Of a stretch of DNA of 9,794 nt, positions 6,966 to 9,794 are shown piece after piece. Numbering within the stretch: position 1 is the first letter of the stretch; every line of letters begins with the position of its first letter. A program made the translations under genes and the position numbers. Under the pieces are notes generated by a model. That model ran no database searches, was not told the DNA's origin, and saw only the letters and a list, made by a program, of their open reading frames with translations. Source of the DNA: Cyanobacteria bacterium M_surface_7_m2_037 (GTDB lineage: Bacteria; Cyanobacteriota; Cyanobacteriia; PCC-6307; Cyanobiaceae); contig VGPP01000058.1 in assembly GCA_016882585.1 (NCBI GenBank), forward strand, positions 1 to 9,794. Reading direction: 5' to 3'.

Positions 6966-8051
6966 ATGGCCCAAGCCCCTCTGCTCTCGCGCCGCCACCT
7001 GCTGCAGCTGGCCAGCCTGGGAGGCACGGCGCTGGCTGCAGGAGCACTGGCCGGCTGCTCCCGAGGCGGTGATGCCGGCCGGCTGCTGAGCGTGCGCGGC
7101 CAGCTGCCCTCCGCCTGGCTCAAGGCGCTGCCCTCCAGCTGGCGCTCCCAGGTGCTCGACACTCCGGCGGAACTGCTGGAGCAGCTGCGCGCTCCCAGCC
7201 CAGCGAGCCGCCTGATCAGCCTGGGTGATGGCTGGCTGCAGCAGCTGCCGGCGGCTGCGCTGCAGCCGATCAACGCTCCAGCCCTGCTGGAGCTGCTCGA
7301 TCCGATCGCCCAGGCGCCCAGCCGCCTGTTTGCCGGCCCGGACGCCGCGGCGAAGGCCTTCCCCTGGGCCTTCGGCACCTGGGTGATCCTGCTGCGCAAC
7401 CGCCCGGATCTCCTCCGGCGCCAAAGCGAGGGCTGGGCCCTGTTGCTCGATCCCAGCCTGAAAGGCCGGCTGGTGTTGCCCGCGAGCCCGAGGCTGTTGA
7501 TCGCCCTGGCACAGCGGCAGCTCAGCTCCAAACCGGCTGGGGTTCCTTCCCCGGGCGATGTCGCGTTGGTGGATCAGGTGCGCCGCCTGCACCGCCAGGC
7601 CCTCAGCCTGGATGAACGCCAGGGGCTGAATTTCCTGTTGGCAGGGGATGCGGATGCGGCGGTGGTCACCAGCCAGCGCGCTGTGCCCCTGCTGCAGCGC
7701 GATCCGCGGCTCACGGCCTTCCTGCCGGCCACGGGCTCACCGCTCTGGTGGCAACTGTTGGTGCGCCAGAACCCCACGGGCCCCGCAGGTTCAACAGGAT
7801 CGCCGCTGCCCCTGGAGTGGCTGCGGGATGGGTTGAACCTGCCGCTTCTCGATCGGTTGCTGGCGGCCGGTTGGGTGCCGCCGCTGCCCGCGGCCCAGCT
7901 GGCACCCGCTCTGAAGCGCTGGCCGGCGCGGCTGCGCCCGTTGCTGTTGCCCCCGCCCGACGTGCTGGAGCGCTGCACCAACCTGGAACCGCTCAACGCC
8001 GCGCAACGCCAGGGCTTGCAGCAGCTGTGGGACCAGGCGATGGCTGGCTAA
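6966..8051 (+). CDS. Tat-secreted lipoprotein, PotD-like extracellular solute-binding protein
   Basis: The 361-residue product has a signal of two kinds in series: a twin-arginine motif SRRHLLQL (8-15) and a lipobox LAGC with Cys31. It should therefore fold in the cytoplasm, cross through Tat and be anchored as a lipoprotein. The mature part resembles type II periplasmic binding proteins of the spermidine/putrescine (PotD) group: RLISLGDGWL (82-91), a hinge-type strand AFPWAFGTWVILLRNRPDLL (131-150), and WALLLDPSLKGRLVLPASPRLLIAL (157-181), matching the family pattern of 'W.dL.dp..kGk..lpd.pr'. Length is typical. No permease or ATPase partner lies beside it, and the ligand cannot be read (polyamine or metal are possible). 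ATG at 6966 is chosen because it directly precedes the Tat signal. Its TAA stop is 3 bases from the stop of the opposing oxidoreductase gene, leaving no room for a separate terminator. Confidence 0.82.
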   Translation: MAQAPLLSRRHLLQLASLGGTALAAGALAGCSRGGDAGRLLSVRGQLPSAWLKALPSSWRSQVLDTPAELLEQLRAPSPASRLISLGDGWLQQLPAAALQPINAPALLELLDPIAQAPSRLFAGPDAAAKAFPWAFGTWVILLRNRPDLLRRQSEGWALLLDPSLKGRLVLPASPRLLIALAQRQLSSKPAGVPSPGDVALVDQVRRLHRQALSLDERQGLNFLLAGDADAAVVTSQRAVPLLQRDPRLTAFLPATGSPLWWQLLVRQNPTGPAGSTGSPLPLEWLRDGLNLPLLDRLLAAGWVPPLPAAQLAPALKRWPARLRPLLLPPPDVLERCTNLEPLNAAQRQGLQQLWDQAMAG

Positions 8052-8054
8052 GGC

Positions 8055-9215
8055 TCAGCCCCAGAGACGCCGCCGCGGCGCTGCTGCCAGCCGCTGGTGG
8101 GTGTCGGCCAACAGATCGGGAATCGGGAGCTGGTGAGGGCAGCGGGGCAGGCACTCGCCGCAGCGCTGGCAGGCGCTGGCATTGAGCTCCTCCCACCAGT
8201 GCCCGGCCCTGCCGATCAGGTTGTAGCGCTCCTGGGCGAAGGCGTTCATGCCATGGCCCACCGCCAGATTGCGCAAGCGCAGCAGCTCTGGGATTGGCAC
8301 CGCATTGGGGCAGGGCAGGCAGGCGCGGCATTGGCCGCAGACCTCGGCGCCGAGACGCTCTCGCCCTGCTGCCTGCAGACGGCTGAGGGCGGCGTGGTGC
8401 TCGTCGCTGAGCCAGGGTGTGGCGCCCATCAGCCTCTGCGCCAGATCCAGATCGGAGGGCTGCTCGGCACCGAGCGTGAGGGTGGAGAGGCCGGCATCCA
8501 GCAGAAAGCGATAGGCCAGCTCCAAGGGATGGAACGGCGCGCAATCCGCCAGCAGCTCCGCTGAGGGGGCATAGAGGCGTCCGCCCTTGTCGGCCGGGGA
8601 GATGGCGAGCACACCGATCCCTTCCTGCAGGGCCGCCTGGGCGATGGAAAGCCGGGTTTGATCGAACAGATGCACGTGCAGGCTGCAGAAGCTGAAGCGT
8701 CCGCTGGCCAGTGCCTGCTCGATCAGGCCGTTGCTGCCGTGGCTGGAAAAACCCACCTGGCCTACCAGGTTGCTGTCGAGCGCCCAGCTGAGCAGCTCGG
8801 CGCCGGCCCCCTCGAGGGCCCAGCTGAGGTGTTCGGGCCGGTTGAGGCCATGCACCGCCAGGTTGTGCAGCCGAGCCAGCCCAAGCCGCTCCAGCAGCGC
8901 CCGCAGCTGATCCTGGCCCTCCTGCAGGCTGCAGCCAGGCAGCAGCTTGCTGGTGATCACCAGATCGGCGTGGGCGGCGGGATCGCGAGCGCTGAGGGCG
9001 CGCAGCGCCTGCCCCAGATGGCGCTCCGCCATGCCGTAGGCCGGGGCCGTTTCCACATGGTTGATGCCCGCGGCCATGGCCGCGGCGAGCACCGCAGCCA
9101 TCTGCTCGGGGCTACCCGTGGCGCGCATCGTGCCCAGGCAGAAGGGTGAAACCGCCGCCCCGCGTCCAAAGCGTCGGCGCTCAGCTGGGGGTGTCTGCGC
9201 CGGAGGCGTCGTCAT
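8055..9215 (-). CDS. Aldo/keto reductase family oxidoreductase with C-terminal ferredoxin-type Fe-S module
   Basis: This 386-residue protein joins an aldo/keto reductase barrel to two Cys clusters, the arrangement of the COG1453 predicted oxidoreductases. It begins RRRFGRGAAVSPFCLGTMR (13-31), as AKRs do. The AKR tetrad positions read E55 in INHVETAPAYG (usually Asp), Y60, K90 in VITSKLLPG, and H122 in LAVHGLN. Near the C-terminus are CGQCRACLPCPNAVPIP (C293, C296, C299, C302) and CQRCGECLPRCPHQLPIP (C349, C352, C355, C359), which probably bind two 4Fe-4S clusters. Electrons could therefore come from or go to ferredoxin rather than NADPH alone. Cytoplasmic location is likely, as no signal or membrane helix is seen. 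Substrate is unknown. ATG at 9215 is the only start that keeps the barrel's N-terminus in this frame without a long Arg/Pro-rich extension. It overlaps the upstream gene by 35 bases and follows a strong AGGAGG. Confidence 0.88.
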   Translation of the reverse strand: MTTPPAQTPPAERRRFGRGAAVSPFCLGTMRATGSPEQMAAVLAAAMAAGINHVETAPAYGMAERHLGQALRALSARDPAAHADLVITSKLLPGCSLQEGQDQLRALLERLGLARLHNLAVHGLNRPEHLSWALEGAGAELLSWALDSNLVGQVGFSSHGSNGLIEQALASGRFSFCSLHVHLFDQTRLSIAQAALQEGIGVLAISPADKGGRLYAPSAELLADCAPFHPLELAYRFLLDAGLSTLTLGAEQPSDLDLAQRLMGATPWLSDEHHAALSRLQAAGRERLGAEVCGQCRACLPCPNAVPIPELLRLRNLAVGHGMNAFAQERYNLIGRAGHWWEELNASACQRCGECLPRCPHQLPIPDLLADTHQRLAAAPRRRLWG

Positions 9216-9741
9216 CGCCGGCTTCCTCCTCCTCGCTGCTCTCGGTCTGGGCCTGGCGGATGTGCCGCACCAGCTCGGCGGGACTGATCCCATCGAGGAA
9301 GCGGCGGAAGTCGGCGGCATCTTCGGCATCAGCCTCGGCATCCACCGGGATCGAGGCATCGGCCACCACCTCTTCCAGCATCCAGATGCCGCTGCCGGTG
9401 CGCAGGGCCAGGGCAATGGCATCGCTGGGGCGGGCATCGAGCTCGTGGCTGTTGCCATCGGCGCCGCTGAGCTTGAGCACGGCCCGGAAGGTGCTGTCTT
9501 CGATGGTGTGAATGATCACGCGCTGCAGGTCGAGCCCGCCTGCCTCCAGCAACTTGGCCATCAGGTCGTGGCTGAGGGGCCGGGCGGGGGCCTGATCTTT
9601 CAGCCCCGCCATGATGTTTTGGGCCTGGGCCTGGTCGATCCAGATCGGCACCTGCCGGCGCCCGGAGGGATCGCGCAGCAGCACGATCGGGCTGCGGCTG
9701 GCGGCGTCGAGGGCGATGCCGGCCACGCGCATCTCAACCAT
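9181..9741 (-). CDS. Bifunctional nuclease domain (DUF151) protein
   Basis: The 186-residue protein carries the BFN/DUF151 domain over about residues 3-135. Family landmarks are SPIVLLRD...RRQVPIWIDQAQAQNI (17-43), RPLSHDLMAKLLEA (54-67), RVIIHTIEDSTFRAVL (74-89) and LDARPSDAIALALRTGSGI (101-119). Plant and some bacterial members have been described as having DNase and RNase activity, but the biological role in cyanobacteria is not settled and I see no classic nuclease motif that proves activity. After the domain comes an acidic stretch (DAEADAEDAADFRRFLDGISPAELVRHI, in two parts over 134-161), followed by a very acidic tail with EEEE and DDD. ATG at 9741 begins MVEMRVAGIALDAASRSP, which matches cyanobacterial relatives; another ATG is at codon 4. 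It is the first gene of a leftward pair with the Fe-S oxidoreductase, whose start and ribosome binding site lie within its last codons. Confidence 0.9.
   Translation of the reverse strand: MVEMRVAGIALDAASRSPIVLLRDPSGRRQVPIWIDQAQAQNIMAGLKDQAPARPLSHDLMAKLLEAGGLDLQRVIIHTIEDSTFRAVLKLSGADGNSHELDARPSDAIALALRTGSGIWMLEEVVADASIPVDAEADAEDAADFRRFLDGISPAELVRHIRQAQTESSEEEEAGDDDASGADTPS
9225..9230 (-). promoter_or_regulatory. Ribosome binding site AGGAGG of the oxidoreductase gene
   Basis: Read leftward, GAGGAGGAGGAAGCCGGCG precedes the ATG at 9215. AGGAGG is a full Shine-Dalgarno match, 9 bases from the start. It lies inside the upstream gene, where the same bases encode its Glu run (EEEE). It fixes the start at 9215 and is the only strong ribosome binding site I see in the window. 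Confidence 0.75.
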
Positions 9742-9767
9742 CGCTTGCCTGCCGACGCCTTTGCCCG

Positions 9768-9773
9768 ATTATG
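9768..9773 (-). promoter_or_regulatory. Candidate -10 element (CATAAT) of the BFN-oxidoreductase pair
   Basis: Read leftward, GGCCATAATCGGGC holds CATAAT, five of six bases of the consensus and the best -10 match I noticed in the window. Transcription would start near 9761, about 20 bases before the ATG at 9741. The -35 position falls at the window edge and cannot be judged. Confidence 0.45.
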
Positions 9774-9794
9774 GCCAGGGTTGATCGGGGCACC

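Noticed and set aside
5719..7047. A 442-codon minus-strand open frame across DUF2232, cobT and the binding-protein start
   Set aside because: Gln/Arg/Gly-rich with no domain, and spans three well-supported genes on the other strand.
8046..8060. GGCT...AGCC inverted repeat at the convergent stop codons as a terminator
   Set aside because: Only a 4-base stem with no T tract on either strand; too weak to call.
9216..9458. In-frame 81-codon upstream extension of the oxidoreductase
   Set aside because: It lies entirely within the BFN gene, has Pro/Trp/Arg-rich non-AKR sequence, and a perfect AGGAGG marks the ATG at 9215.

Overview
The window looks like core chromosome of a high-GC picocyanobacterium (alpha-cyanobacterial Synechococcus/Cyanobium type). 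The evidence is a cyanobacterial NdhB, a zinc-finger-free TopA with a Lys/Ala-rich tail, a UPF0284-type CobT, a DUF2232 membrane protein, and very tight gene packing at high G+C. I found no exact copy of the HIP1 octamer GCGATCGC, which many beta-cyanobacteria carry often. That fits the alpha lineage but does not prove it. The genus is an inference.

Layout. On the left, a leftward unit runs ndhB (359-1933), then the start of a MacB/LolD-type ABC ATPase (1-359, cut by the window edge), joined by a TGATG stop/start. A divergent intergenic region of about 119 bases (1934-2052) separates ndhB from topA (2053-4767). topA heads a rightward run with almost no gaps: a Pro/Ala-rich small lipoprotein (4767-5195), a DUF2232 membrane protein (5192-5830), a UPF0284/CobT-like phosphoribosyltransferase (5827-6939, TTG start), and after 26 bases a twin-arginine, lipobox-bearing periplasmic binding protein of the PotD type (6966-8051). 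Facing it with only 3 bases between stop codons is a leftward pair: a bifunctional-nuclease-domain protein (9181-9741) followed by a 4Fe-4S aldo/keto-reductase-like oxidoreductase (8055-9215). The latter overlaps the former by 35 bases, and its ribosome binding site lies inside the upstream gene's poly-glutamate codons.

How the genes may work together. NdhB is a membrane subunit of the NDH-1 complex used in respiration, cyclic electron flow and CO2 uptake. TopA relaxes negative supercoils. The CobT-like enzyme should activate the lower-ligand base for cobamide synthesis. Its coupled neighbour is a DUF2232 membrane protein, a family I recall as related to ECF transporter S-components, so a cobamide-precursor link is a reasonable but unproven idea. 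The binding protein has no permease or matching ATPase in view.

No tRNA, rRNA, CRISPR array, insertion sequence, prophage gene or convincing intrinsic terminator was seen. There is no gene-free stretch over 300 bases. Nothing here is clearly an undescribed system. The best leads are the DUF2232-CobT-lipoprotein cluster, the orphan Tat lipoprotein, and the gene-overlap arrangements that appear to control translation.
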